From: Ahaetulla prasina
Taxonomy: Eukaryota > Chordata > Lepidosauria > Squamata > Colubridae
DNA: 64,000 bases
Direction: 5' to 3'
Assembly (NCBI RefSeq): GCF_028640845.1
Contig: NC_080546.1
Location: 57,609,409 to 57,673,408 of the forward strand
Position 1 is the stretch's first letter. Every line of letters starts with the position of its first letter. The notes beneath the pieces were generated by a model. It ran no database searches. It was not told the DNA's origin and saw nothing but the letters and a program-made list of their open reading frames with translations. A program made the translations under genes and the position numbers. Shown here one piece after another: positions 46,594 through 58,915 of this stretch.

Positions 46594-47363
46594 ATAGGTC
46601 TTTGGTTGTTCGGGTTTTCTCCCGTGTAAAATTGGAAGTGTCTTGGCGACGTTTCGACGAAGTCTCATTCGTCATCTTCAGGCTTCAGCTTCGTGCTTCT
46701 GGGAGCAATGTGTGATCGCAGCTGTTTCTTCCTTTTAACTGCTAGTGGGGGTTTGAACTGATTGGGTGGGAGCTTGGCTGTGCTCTGATTGGATGGGGGT
46801 TTTTCTGTGCTCTGATTGGCTGGGGGTGTGTCCTGTGTTGGTGGGGGCTTGGTTGTGCTCAGTCTAATCTGTGCTGCAGGGGGATTTGAGCTGGTGAGCT
46901 GCACTGCTGCTGTTTGGCTTCGTGTTCGTGGTCGTGCTACATCTTCGTAGTGGGTGTCAGTCTGCTGCATGTATGGATTGGAGGGGTTTGAAGTGGCTAA
47001 TGTTGCAGCTGCAGTCTGGCTTCTGGTCCTTGGTCGTGCTTCCTGATCAGTGTGGGTTTGGGTGTGCTTTCTGGGTGGATGTGTGGTGGTGACAGATTAG
47101 ACTGAGCACAACCAAGCCCCCACCAACACAGGACACACCCCCAGCCAATCAGAGCACAGAAAAACCCCCATCCAATCAGAGCACAGCCAAGCTCCCACCC
47201 AATCAGTTCAAACCCCCACTAGCAGTTAAAAGGAAGAAACAGCTGCGATCACACATTGCTCCCAGAAGCACGAAGCTGAAGCCTGAAGATGACGAATGAG
47301 ACTTCTGAAGCGCCAAGACACTTCCAATTTTACACGGGAGAAAACCCGAACAACCAAAGACCT
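46594..47363. mobile_element. Penelope-like element: inverted pair of terminal segments
   Basis: 46594-46870 and 47093-47363 are near-perfect reverse complements (arms of about 270 bp) around a spacer of about 220 bp. The arms carry AGGTCTTTGGTTGTTCGGG at the outer edge and repeated CCAATCAGAGCACAG units inside. A minus-strand frame (46970-46665) ends in KLKPEDDE. Inverted, partial copies flanked by short repeats are typical of Penelope-like elements, and the hammerhead-like core supports the class. The identification is by structure, without a reverse transcriptase or GIY-YIG domain in view. Confidence 0.6.
46645..46682 (-). ncRNA. Hammerhead-ribozyme-like core
   Basis: Read on the minus strand: CTGAAGA (46681-46675), T, then stem II GACGAA/TTCGTC (46673-46668 with 46661-46656, six perfect pairs) around a 6-nt loop TGAGAC, then GAAA (46655-46652) and CGTC. 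This matches the hammerhead core CUGANGA...GAAA...UH. The ACGU after GAA is self-complementary, so stem III could only form between two copies, as described for Penelope-type ribozymes. Predicted cleavage follows GUC. The first two stem I pairs (C-G, G-C) are also possible. Function is inferred. Confidence 0.6.
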
Positions 47364-47575
<212 letters not shown>

Positions 47576-48444
47576 CTAATACTAGTAATATTATCTGATC
47601 AGTAACACAAACAAAAATCTATGAATAGGGATACAGTGAAAACAAATGCATCATACTGAAATTTAAAAAGTAATTTTGTTATTAATTTATTTCTTTGTGG
47701 CCTCAGGTACATTTCTTTTTATTTTTCCTATGAAATTTTATTGAATGATTGATAATCTTCTTGTGTTTTTAGAATTTCACATTCATTTGATTGTGAATTT
47801 ATATTGTATTTACTATTATTGCTGTCATTTTTATCCGTACTGTGCTGGATTCTATGTTAGTTTATTTTAAAAAATCATTAAGCACAATAAGAATAAAAAT
47901 CTGGATTAAACTCTATAATTGTATCTTGTTACATGTTTGACTGAGTGGCATACTATCCATTATTAGTTATTATTAATTGGAAGTAAAATCCATAGTGGAA
48001 AGTAAAGAGTGCATGGCATAATAAAAAATAAAAATTCCTTAGCAACTTTTATTCTATAGTTTTTCGGCAGCAAATAAATTTAACAAACAAACAAACAAAT
48101 AAATATTCCAAGCTGATATCAGTAAGGGTGGTCAAATGTCCAAAAGCAAAATAGTTGGGACTAAAAGTTGGATGCTAAAGAATGGAAAGAAATCATGGCA
48201 TTTAAAATTTTGTGATGGAGGGAAAATTGGTGATTTCACCAGAAAAGGGAATTATTTAATATGCTAATTTTTAACAACCACATAGCAGGTAGTTCAATCA
48301 TGCTCCCTTTTACATTGGGAATTTAATGTATATATGTGAGTGCTTTGGTTGCTTCAGTTATTTAAAATATGTAGGAGATGACATGAGTTTTTTCAATGTT
48401 TTTCTTTCCACATACTTGCTTTTATTTGGCTGTTTATTGTATTG
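47576..48444. other. GLRA3 intron 2, nothing recognised
   Basis: AT-rich intronic sequence without named repeats. Confidence 0.45.
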
Positions 48445-50885
48445 GCTGTATTTATTCGATTTTTATACCGCCCTTCTCCCGAAGGACTCAGGGCGGTTCA
48501 CAGCCACAATAAAAAACAATGACAATGTACAGATAAAAACAAAGATTAAAAAACTTATTATATGTTTGGCAAAAATTTAAAACATTATACCGTTAAAAAC
48601 TCCATAAAATTTGTATCAAATATAAATATTAAAATTAAAACTCCTTAAAATTTAAAATTCCTAAGCCAGTCCTGCGCGAATAAACAGATACGTCTTCAGC
48701 TCGCGGCGAAAAGTCCGAAGGTCAGGCAGTTGACGCAGTCCAGGGGGAAGTTCGTTCCAGAGGGTAGGAGCCCCCACAGAGAAAGACCTTCCCCTGGGGG
48801 CCGCCAACCAACTTTGCTTGGTGGACGGCACCCTGAGAAGTCCCTCTCTGTGTGAGCGTACGGGTCGGTGGGAGGCGTTTGGTAGCAGTATGCGGTCCCG
48901 TAAGTACCCTGGCCCTAAGCCATGGAGCGCTTTAAAGGTAGTAACCAAAACCTTAAAGTGCATCCGAGAGACCACAGGCAGCCAGTGCAGCCTGCGCAGG
49001 AGTGGTGTTACATGGGAGCCACGTGCGGCTCCCTCTATCACCCGCGCAGCTGCATTCTGAACTAACTAGAGCCTCCGGGTGCTCTTCAAGGGGAGTCCCA
49101 TGTAGAGAGCATTGCAATAATCCAAGCGAGAGGTAACAAGAGCGTGAGTGACCGTGCATAGGGCATCCCGGTCTAGGAAGGGGCGCAACTGGCGGATCAG
49201 GCGGACCTGATAAAAAGCTCTCCTGGAGACGGCCATCAACTGATCTTCAAATGACAACCGTCCATCCAGGAGAACGCCCAAGTTGCGCACCCTTTCCATT
49301 GGGGCCAATGATTCGCCCCCAACAGTCAGCTGCAACTGCAGCTGACTGTACCGGGGTGCCGGCATCCACAGCCACTCCGTCTTGGAGGGATTGAGCTTGA
49401 GCCTGTTTCTCCCCATCCAGACCTGTATGGCTTCCAGGCACTGGGACAGTACTTCGATAGCTTTGTTGGGGTGGCCTGGGGTGGAAAAGTACAGCTGTGT
49501 ATCGTCAGCGTACAGTTGGTACCTCACCCCAAAGCCACTGATGATCTCACCCAGCAGCTTCATATAGATGTTGAACAGGAGAGGCGAGAGAATCGACCCT
49601 GTGGCACCCTACAAGTGAGGTGCCTCACGGTCGATCTCTGCCCTCCCATCAACACCGTCTGCGACCGGTCAGAGAGATAGGAGGAGAACCACTGATAAAC
49701 GGTGCCTCCCACTCCCAAACTCCCCAACCGGTGCAGCAAGATACCATGGTTGATGGTATCAAAAGCCGCTGAGAGGTCTAGTAGGACCAGGGCAGAGGAG
49801 CAACCCCTGTCCCTGGCCCTCCAGAGATCATCCACCAATGCGACCAAAGCCGTCTCCGTACTATATCCGGGCCGGAAGCCGGACTGGAACAGGTCTAGAT
49901 AGACAGCTTCATCCAGGTATTGGGGTAGCTGACATGCCACCACACTCTCTACAACCTTCGCAACAAAGCGAAGGTTGGAGACCGGATGATAATTTCCCAA
50001 AACAGCTGGGTCCAGGGAAGGCTTCTTGAGGAGGGGTCTCACCACCGCCTCTTTCCCAGGCGGCAAGGAAAACCCCTTCCAACAAGGAAGCATTAATAAT
50101 CCCCTGGAAACAGCCTCATGTCACCTCCTGTGTGGCCAGCACCAGCCAGGAGGGGCACGGGTCCAGTAAACATGTGGTGGCATGCAACCTCCCCAACAAC
50201 CTGTCCACATCCTCGAGAGCTACAGGGTCAAATTCATCCCAAACAATCTCAACAAGATGAGTCTCTGCCCTCTCACCTGGATCATCCCAATTTTGATCCA
50301 GACCATCCCGGAGCTGAACGATTTTATCGTATAGATAACCACTAAACTCCTCGGCACGGCCCTGTAAGGGGTCATCCCGCACCTCCTGATGAAGGAGAGA
50401 GCAGGTCACCCGAAACAGGGTGGCCGGGCGGTTATCTGCCGATGCAATGAGGGAGGAAACGTAGGAATGCTTTGCTTTCCTCAGTGTCACTAGGTAGGTC
50501 TTAGTATAAGACCTAACTAGTGTCCGGTCAGCTTCGGAACGGCTGGATCTCCAGGTACTCTCCAGGCGTCTTCTCCGGCATTTCATCTCCCTCAGCTCCT
50601 CAGAGAACCAAGGGGCTGGTTGAGATCTACGCCGGGTCAGAGGCCGCAAAGGCACAACACGGTCTAAAGCCCCAGCCACGGCCTGTTCCCAGGCTGCAAC
50701 TAGTTCTTCAGCCGTGCCGTGGGCCAGATCCTCAGGGAACGGCCCAAGCTCCGTCAGGAACCTCTCCGGGTCCATCAGGCGCCTGGGACGGAACCACCGT
50801 ATTGGTCCCGTCTCCCTGCGGTGGTGGGTAGCGGTCCGAAAGTCCATTTCTCTAGTGCCATTTCTCATGTGCATGCTCCACAATC
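48445..50885 (-). pseudogene. L2-clade LINE, 5'-truncated and frameshifted
   Basis: On the minus strand, open stretches at 50883-50116, 50093-49560, 49563-49066 and 49041-48661 follow each other in element order. They encode the linker after the endonuclease (PAPWFSEELREMKCRRRRLE), LLDLSAAFDTINHGILL, a diverged [23 protein letters not shown] with the catalytic YADD, and the C-terminal TLWNELPPGLRQ. LDLSAAFDTINH and YADDTQLY are typical of L2. The frames differ and the PQG box is damaged. The 3' end (48450-48500) reads, reverse-complemented, CCGCCCTGAGTCCTTCGGGA. GC-rich against its surroundings; antisense in intron 2. Confidence 0.9.
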
Positions 50886-51057
50886 TGTTATTCCTCTGTC
50901 CTTGCTCATTCCTCAGCTCGACTTAGCTCACTCCTCACTCATCGGCTCAGGCTTTGCTCATCTTCCTGCTTGCACAGAGTCCATATACTCCAGCGGGTCA
51001 ACCTAGGGTTGGATGTTGCAGGTTTTTTTGTTAGGTTACTGTTTTGTTATATATAAA

Positions 51058-51136
51058 AATCATGATCTCTCTGGAAACCCCTAGTGGCCTTTTGAAGAAT
51101 CCTAGGGTTTCCAAATCTTGGTTGAGAAAGCCTGGT
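51058..51136 (-). mobile_element. hAT terminus fragment
   Basis: The reverse complement starts CAGGCTTTCTCAACCAAGAT and continues with CCTAGGATTCTTC, a Charlie-like hAT end. The partner end was not found. Confidence 0.5.
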
Positions 51137-52773
51137 CTAGCATATATAAAATACTGCCAAAATAGGTAAATTTATTTCAACAATTCCTTATGATTAGATC
51201 TATATAATAGATGCTTTTTCACAATAGCCTTAGAGCAAAGGATTAGAGCAGATTTACCAAACTGCTTCATTTGCAGACACAGTCTGCAAATCACACAAAT
51301 ATTGTAGACACAAAATACCTAACAATGATGTGTAGCCATGTAATGCTACACTGATCCTTGGACCATTGGAGATAAATTGGGACGGGTATAAACTTCTATA
51401 ATTATTTAAGATGAAAGATACTTCTAATATTGCATTATAATTTCACTACTTTTCATTCCTACACAACTATTTCCAGGATTTAAGCTGTTAATATTTATTT
51501 ATCACTGTTTAGCTTATCAGCACAACTTCCATTTCAATTTAATGTAAAGCTATTCGGAACAAAAGATTATTTCAAACAAATAATTTCCCTTCCTTTCTTT
51601 GTGCTTTTAAAAAGATCTCAGAAAAGAAGATATAAATAGAAAGCTTAAGTCTTAGTAATTCATTTAGTGATTAAATTCTGAAGCTTAAAATATATACAGT
51701 ACAATCATCCTGATCTACTATATTATAGTGTAGAATGGGACAGATATAAACCCATTAGTGGATTTTGCAACTTCAAAATATTTATGATATTGTGTGGTAT
51801 TTTCCCCCGTCCCCCAGTGATAATTTGTGGTATTTTACAAGTACTCAGGTTCCAGTTAAGCAGAAAGCAGAAAACAAAATAAACAAAATATTATGTATCC
51901 ACATTGCTATACATCTGAAAAATAAAAATACGTAGGAATTATATACATCTAATTTAATTAGGTCAAGTAATTTTGTTTAAATTTAATCAAAATTAAAAAG
52001 GAAGTTACCATGCTGCAAAATAAAACATCAGCTTGAAAATTTTATATTATTGTTTTTATAAATTTACAATAGGTCTCACGGTCCTTTAAAAAAAAAGAAT
52101 GGCTACAGCATTATTTATTAGTTTGTATCTGCTTATAAGAAGGAAAAAAGCTATAGGTAGTTAGCAGATGTCCTATAAGAATGTGATAGCAAGTAAAGCT
52201 ACTATATTTTTTTCTATTGAATTAGTGTTTGGTGACTGGCCATTATAAATTGGGCAATTATTTCATCAACGGGGTTTGATCATTCACACATAAAACATGA
52301 AAGTGATATTAAGATAGGCAGCTAATAATCATATGATCATATTCATTTCACTAAGATACATTGAACCATTAGGGAAGATTTAGATATGAGAACAGAATTA
52401 AATTTTTCTCTTTAATTTAATTATAAGAAGGCATGTTTCAAATGATTTTTTAAAAAAATGTTAACACTATAGTAATTGGCCAGAAATGGAGTGACTTCCC
52501 TTTCACTAATATATTCATGTCATTTGTTGGAAATATTTTACATTTTATTTGTATACTGACCTATGATGTAAACAGGTTTTAAATAGAAGAGTTTTTGCCT
52601 CTAAATGTTTGCAATTACAATGTAAAACATGTGAATCATGAAACTAGCATTAAATACTCCTATTACCTTTTGGAATTATACAACATGATTAGGTTGAATT
52701 GGATTGGATTGAATTGGAGGAATAGCTTTGTGAAATAATGTCACTTTTAGTCATTGTGCTGTAGACCTGCATT
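51137..52773. other. GLRA3 intron 2, nothing recognised
   Basis: AT-rich intronic DNA; no named feature. Confidence 0.45.
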
Positions 52774-52781
52774 GTCTATTG

Positions 52782-53235
52782 CAAGGGTGTCAAACTCAAT
52801 TTCATTGAGGGCCGCATCAGGGTCGTGTTTGACCTGGGGGGGGGGCAGGGTGAGTGTGGCCAGGGTCGGCATGGCCAGCTCGACATCACTCATGTTGGGA
52901 GCACCTGTGAGATGGCCCGAGCACTCTGCCAGCGAAAACAGGCTCCTGAGCTCCATTTTCAGCTGCGATGGTCTCCTGCAACCCTTTGCCTCTGAAAACT
53001 GAGCGTGGAAGTGCCACCTGCAGTCCTTGTGAGCTCTATTTTCGGCTGTGATGGCCTTCTGACATCCTCTGCCAGCGAAGACAGAGCTCAGGAGCGCCTC
53101 ATGCAGCCCTCCTGGGCTCCATTTTCACTGGCAGAGGCACTGTGGGCTGGACCTTCACTGTTTCCAGGGTGGCCCTGCAGGCCAGATTAAGCACCCCATG
53201 GATCTGGCCCCCAGGTCTTGAGTTTGACACCCCTG
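52782..53235. mobile_element. Non-autonomous hAT transposon, 454 bp
   Basis: The left end CAAGGGTGTCAAACTCAA and the reverse-complemented right end CAGGGGTGTCAAACTCAA differ at one position. The octamer GTCTATTG is present on both sides (52774-52781 and 53236-53243). GC-rich interior without transposase. It lies in intron 2 about 340 bp before exon 3. Confidence 0.93.
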
Positions 53236-53561
53236 GTCTATTGTATCCTTCAAAGTAAAATCAACTACTCAATAAGTGCACAAAATTATCTTTCAAAAGC
53301 ATCCAGATATTTGATTCAACTATCATGAATTCTTTATTGTTTAAAAACAATAGTTTTAGAAGCTTGGTCAATTACTAAATTTCAAGAATTACCAGTATCA
53401 ATCCAATATAGACACATGATTACCATGTCAGTACAATATTAATTATTCAAACCAAACCCTTAAAAATATCTTTCTTTTCCACTGAAATTTAGCCTTTTAA
53501 TAAATTTTGAAAATGGTACAAACTTCACTTTCATATAGACACTAATTTCTTCATGCCTTAA

Positions 53562-54856
<1,295 letters not shown>

Positions 54857-54925
54857 GGGTCTCCAATCTTGGCAACTTTAAGACTTGTGGACTTCAACTC
54901 CCAAAGTTCCACAGCCAGCAAAGCT
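54857..54925 (+). mobile_element. hAT terminus fragment
   Basis: CAGGGGTCTCCAATCTTGGC then AGACTTGTGGACTTCAACTC; same family end as 39869 and, reversed, 57330-57408. Confidence 0.6.
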
Positions 54926-55085
54926 AAACAAATGACATTTCTTAATCGATGAGTTTTGAAACAAGCTGACTCTATTGGAGTGCACAGAAAGTTAAATACT
55001 ATGGGGAAACAAATAGACCCTATGGTATTTATGGTTTTATAAGCAATAACTAGCACTTTGAATTGCATCCAGAAACTAATTGATA
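54926..55085 (-). mobile_element. L2-type LINE fragment
   Basis: TATGGTTTTATAAGCAATAA and TTTGAATTGCATCCAGAAAC parallel the end of the L2 ORF and 3' region near 48910-48980. Short and diverged. Confidence 0.5.
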
Positions 55086-56219
55086 AAGAATATGTTTACA
55101 TGTCAGTTTTTTATGGATATAACAAGGTCTTCCCCTCCCATAGTGACTTAATGAATGGAAATGTAGCCAAATCCATAAATAAAAGTGTACTTCTGATTCT
55201 TAATAGTACATTAATTCATTTTAATAATGGGGAATAGCAAATCTAAACACATTAATTTGCTTCTGTCACATAAAGAAATGGAAAAGTATTTGAAGTGGAA
55301 TCATATTTGAACTGTACATCCATTGGATCTGTCATTTTATGCAAACCATATGGTGAAAGTCCCTGATTGCGGAACAGGAATAAGGACATCTATTCTGATC
55401 AGACTGACTGTGCTTGTTCAGCTTTCAATAGAACTTTTCCTTGTATCCAGAGACTTCTTCATTTCATCTCTCATTTTAATCAAGAATGAAAACTGCAATT
55501 TTGAATACATATTGCACATACCAATCTCCAGGGCCCTGAATACAAGCAGTTATAATTTTTCATTACACCAAGTACACAGTTTTCATCAGCTAGTATTAAA
55601 TTGTAGTCCTGATTTCAGAGATTGCCAGTATCTAACGGTTTCCAATTTTTAAATTATACATCTTTGCAGCTAAAATGATTTTTTTTTTGCCAAATTTAGT
55701 CAGGATCAAAGCAGTCATTTTATAATATGAACTTTAATATTCTTTAACTTTTTTTATAAGACAAAATAAAATTTTAACCACCTGGAGTCAGCTGGTTGAG
55801 TTGGACAGCCTTAGAAATTGAATAAATAAATAAAATTAAACTAGGCCACTTATGCATTATAGATCACACATATGTAATACTTTAATGCTCTTTTAGTTAG
55901 TAGGATATCATTCTATAGATGCATGCTTACTTTTGACTTACTTATGAAAACTTTCCACTAGAGATTCAAGTCAGACAATTTTACTGGGAACTAGTTGTCA
56001 AAGAAAACATTGTAGTGGTAAAACAATCCCTTTACATTACATAATCTTTCAAATGTTTTATATAAAGAATGTCAACAGTACATTGCATAGATGGAAATAT
56101 TTGTCATTTAACTTGCATGGCTTTTTGTCAAAGATTCAGAATTCTTTGAAATTCATCTTTATTTCATGCATTTGATGCTTTCCCGCCATCACTACATGCC
56201 TTGCATTTTTTTCCACAGT
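55086..56219. other. GLRA3 intron 3, nothing recognised
   Basis: No feature recognised; the 109-codon open frame at 55323-55652 has no recognisable product. Confidence 0.45.
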
Positions 56220-56657
56220 ATATTTCCACTTGGTTAACCAGGATCACCCCAATATCATAGCTTCTGCCATTTTGAGAACCACTATGAATCGAATGGTTTC
56301 TTTGTAGTCCTCTAGCCTTAGGTGCACTGTCTCAGTCAGGTAGGAGGCAGATAGCCCTCCTAACATGGAGCCATCAACCTGCTCGAACTTCATGGGCTGG
56401 CATAGCCTTCTCACTTGCAACCCAGCTTTCGTACCACCTGCAGGCTGATTAAGCATCGGGTGCACCCTGAGTCTATTAGGCTTTTACCAACCCCTTCACT
56501 CTGAGTGGGGCACTATGATCTCTAGTTGAGCTGACAAAGGATTGATGACCTTGCTTATCATCAGGTCATTTTCCCCCTCACTGTTGTTCTTGTAGAGAGT
56601 CAATTTTGGGTCCTTTCCAGTCAGAGTTCTCTCCCCTTTGCTGTTCGGGGAGACCTC
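56220..56657 (-). pseudogene. Ty3/Gypsy retrotransposon fragment, protease region
   Basis: On the minus strand the sequence reads through PLSAQLEII, then a stretch with the aspartic-protease signature IDSGCTRC (near 56480-56455). After a frameshift it continues GLQVRRLCQPMKFEQVDGSM, LTETVHLRL, RFIVVLKM and MILG, then SWLTKW after a stop. DSG...ILG is the retropepsin core of Ty3/Gypsy elements, and the VTE..RL..F.V.. pattern is typical of vertebrate Gypsy Pol. Frameshift and stops show it is dead. The hAT at 56658-57981 cuts into the element upstream of the protease. Confidence 0.75.
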
Positions 56658-57981
56658 CAGGAGTGAAATGCTCCCAGTTTGGACTGGCTCGCCCAATCCG
56701 GTAGCGATGGCGGCGGGTGGTTCGGAGAACCAGTAGCAAAAATCCCTGGCCCCACCCCCTGCCCCTGCTGAGCCGCGCCATCATCAGGGGTTTGTTTTTT
56801 TTAATTTTAAAAGCATCTTTTCTTCAGCAGAAAAAATGCCTTTAAAAGTAAAAAAAAAAAGCCTTTGATGATCGGTGGGTCAGCTGTGATCATCAGAACC
56901 CTTTAAACTATTTTTTAACAACCTCTTCGGCCGAAGAGATTGTAAAAAAGGGGTTTTAAAAGGCTCCTCTGGCGATCCCAGCTGAGTTCCTGATCACCAG
57001 AACCTTAAAAAACATGTTTTCTACAAGCTCTTCAGCTCAAGAGCTTGTAGAAAAAATCCTTTTAAGAGGTTCTGGGCTGAACATGCAACTTCAGCTGGGA
57101 TTGTCAGAGGAGCCTTTTAAAACCTTTGTTTCCTCTGACAATCCCAGATGAGTTTCCTGATCATCACAGGCTTTTAAAATCATTTTTAATAACCTCTTAC
57201 AAGAGCCCCCACCCCTCCCCACTTACCTTATTGCTGCTCCTTTCGGGCTGGCAAAGGCATGCTTTAAATCAGTTGCATCAGCTAGCAACTGAATTTCCCT
57301 GCCTGCAATCTATCTCCTCAGTGAGCAACTCAATCTGCCTGCTTTGCTGGCTGAGGAACTCTAGGAGTTGAAGTCCAAAACCTTAAAGTTACTAAGGTTG
57401 GAAACCCCTGATCTAAAAAATATAAATAAAATAATAAAATATTTGTGCAGCTTTCTGAGATTTGGTGTGCTTCTGTAGTGTTTCACTCTAACTACACAAA
57501 CACACAAAATCTCACAAAGCTGTATGTGGGATTTTGTGTGTGTGAATCAGTTGTGTTGTGTGTGTGTAAAGTGTGAAAGTGTGAGGTTCCTGCTTGTTGC
57601 AGGGGCCATTTTGGGTGATGTGCAGCTGCTTTTACATTGTGTGTGAGTCAGTTATGTTGTGTTGTGTTGTGCTGTATGTGTGTAAAGTGTGAAAGTTGGT
57701 TTTTGAGCTTTTTGTGGCTGTGTGAGGTTCCTGCTTGTTGCAGGGGCCATTTTGGGTGAAGTGCAGCTGCTTTTACATTGTGTGTGAGTCAGTTGTGGTG
57801 TGTGTGTGTAAAGTGTGAAAGTTGGTTTTTGGCACCTCTTATTGTTTTGTATACTTTGTTTATTATTTTTATTATATATTGTTATTGGCCACGCCCACCC
57901 AGTCATCTGACCATAAGCCGTGCCCACCAATTAAGCCATGCCCACAGAACTGGTAGAGGAAATTTTTAGATTTCACCCCTG
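56658..57981 (-). mobile_element. hAT element of the CAGGGGTGAAAT family, 1.32 kb
   Basis: In reverse orientation relative to the copies at 16185 and 28800: the right end reads GATTTCACCCCTG at 57981 and the left end CAGGAGTGAAATG at 56658. Flanking octamers GAGACCTC (56650-56657) and GGGACCTC (57982-57989) agree at 7 of 8 positions. The interior contains hairpins with CTTCGGCCGAAGAG, a direct repeat with GTGTAAAGTGTGAAAGT (57565-57825), and at 57330-57408 the end of a second hAT family. No transposase seen. Confidence 0.85.
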
Positions 57982-58560
57982 GGGACCTCCATGAACTGGC
58001 ATGCCCCTCGCAACTTCTCTTTCCCTGTCCTTGGCAGTTCCTTTGGCTTCTGACAGGGTCTGGGTTCTCGGAGCCCTCCTGGGTGCCAGTGCTGGGCAGA
58101 CTGCAGCTTGATGACTCTCCTGGCCATACCATAAGCACATAGCAGGAGCATGCCTCAGGGGTTTCAGCAGGAATAGGAGCCGGTGAAGTGAATTTCCACC
58201 TCAGTGGGCACTTCCCTGGGCCTCTCCATCTTGGACCATGGATGAATGACATTCCAGGAGATGGGATCAGAGGGAATTTGGCTCTGGCCGCCTCTGGTGC
58301 CATAGCCTACCACAGCTCCTCTCTTCTGCCTGGTGGAGGCCCCCAGCCACCTTGACCTTGTCTCATGCTGCTGGTGGCTCAGCTTCTTCCTCCATCTCGG
58401 CATCCACTAACATCCACTCGGGATGCAATCGGAGTCTCCCTCACCAGCCCCATCCCAGGCTTGGCTGTTAGCTATCCTTCTCCTTGGTCTTCACAGTTCT
58501 TCCAGAGGTAGCCAGACAGGCTGTAGGGACCCCAGGACCCCATGTTAGTTTAGGATCTTG
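57982..58560 (-). other. GC-rich flank, probable upstream part of the Gypsy element
   Basis: Removing the hAT would join this stretch to the protease fragment. On the minus strand it has open frames of up to 143 codons with proline- and arginine-rich content, as Gag regions often have, but I cannot recognise a Gag domain. Confidence 0.35.
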
Positions 58561-58915
58561 GGAGAGCTGGTTTAATGTCAAGGTTTCACTTGATGAATCC
58601 AACCAAGCAAGCATTGTTGAGACAATCCAATCTCTTTATGAAAAACTTTATTGAGTACACACCTCCCCCCATTAGTGCAGGTCACATTGTCTAATTAGGT
58701 GTCCAGGTATTGTTATGGGAAAACCTTCACAACTTTGGCAGACATCTGCTGGAATGTCTTTGGTTCCCATGGGACAGTTTCTTGTTATTGTCTGGAATGA
58801 ACGTTCCAATCTCTCCCCCCTTTCTCCCAATCTATTGGCCAGCTGTGAAAGTGAAAGCAGCCTGTATACACTTAGAAGCTTGATACAACGTATACCAACA
58901 TCAAATAAGAGGTAG
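58561..58915 (-). other. Possible LTR of the Gypsy element
   Basis: Lies at the upstream end of the presumed element. It holds TTTATGAAAAACTTTATTGA (a poly(A)-signal-like region in one direction). No TG...CA boundaries or second LTR were found, so this is only a position-based suggestion. Confidence 0.25.
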
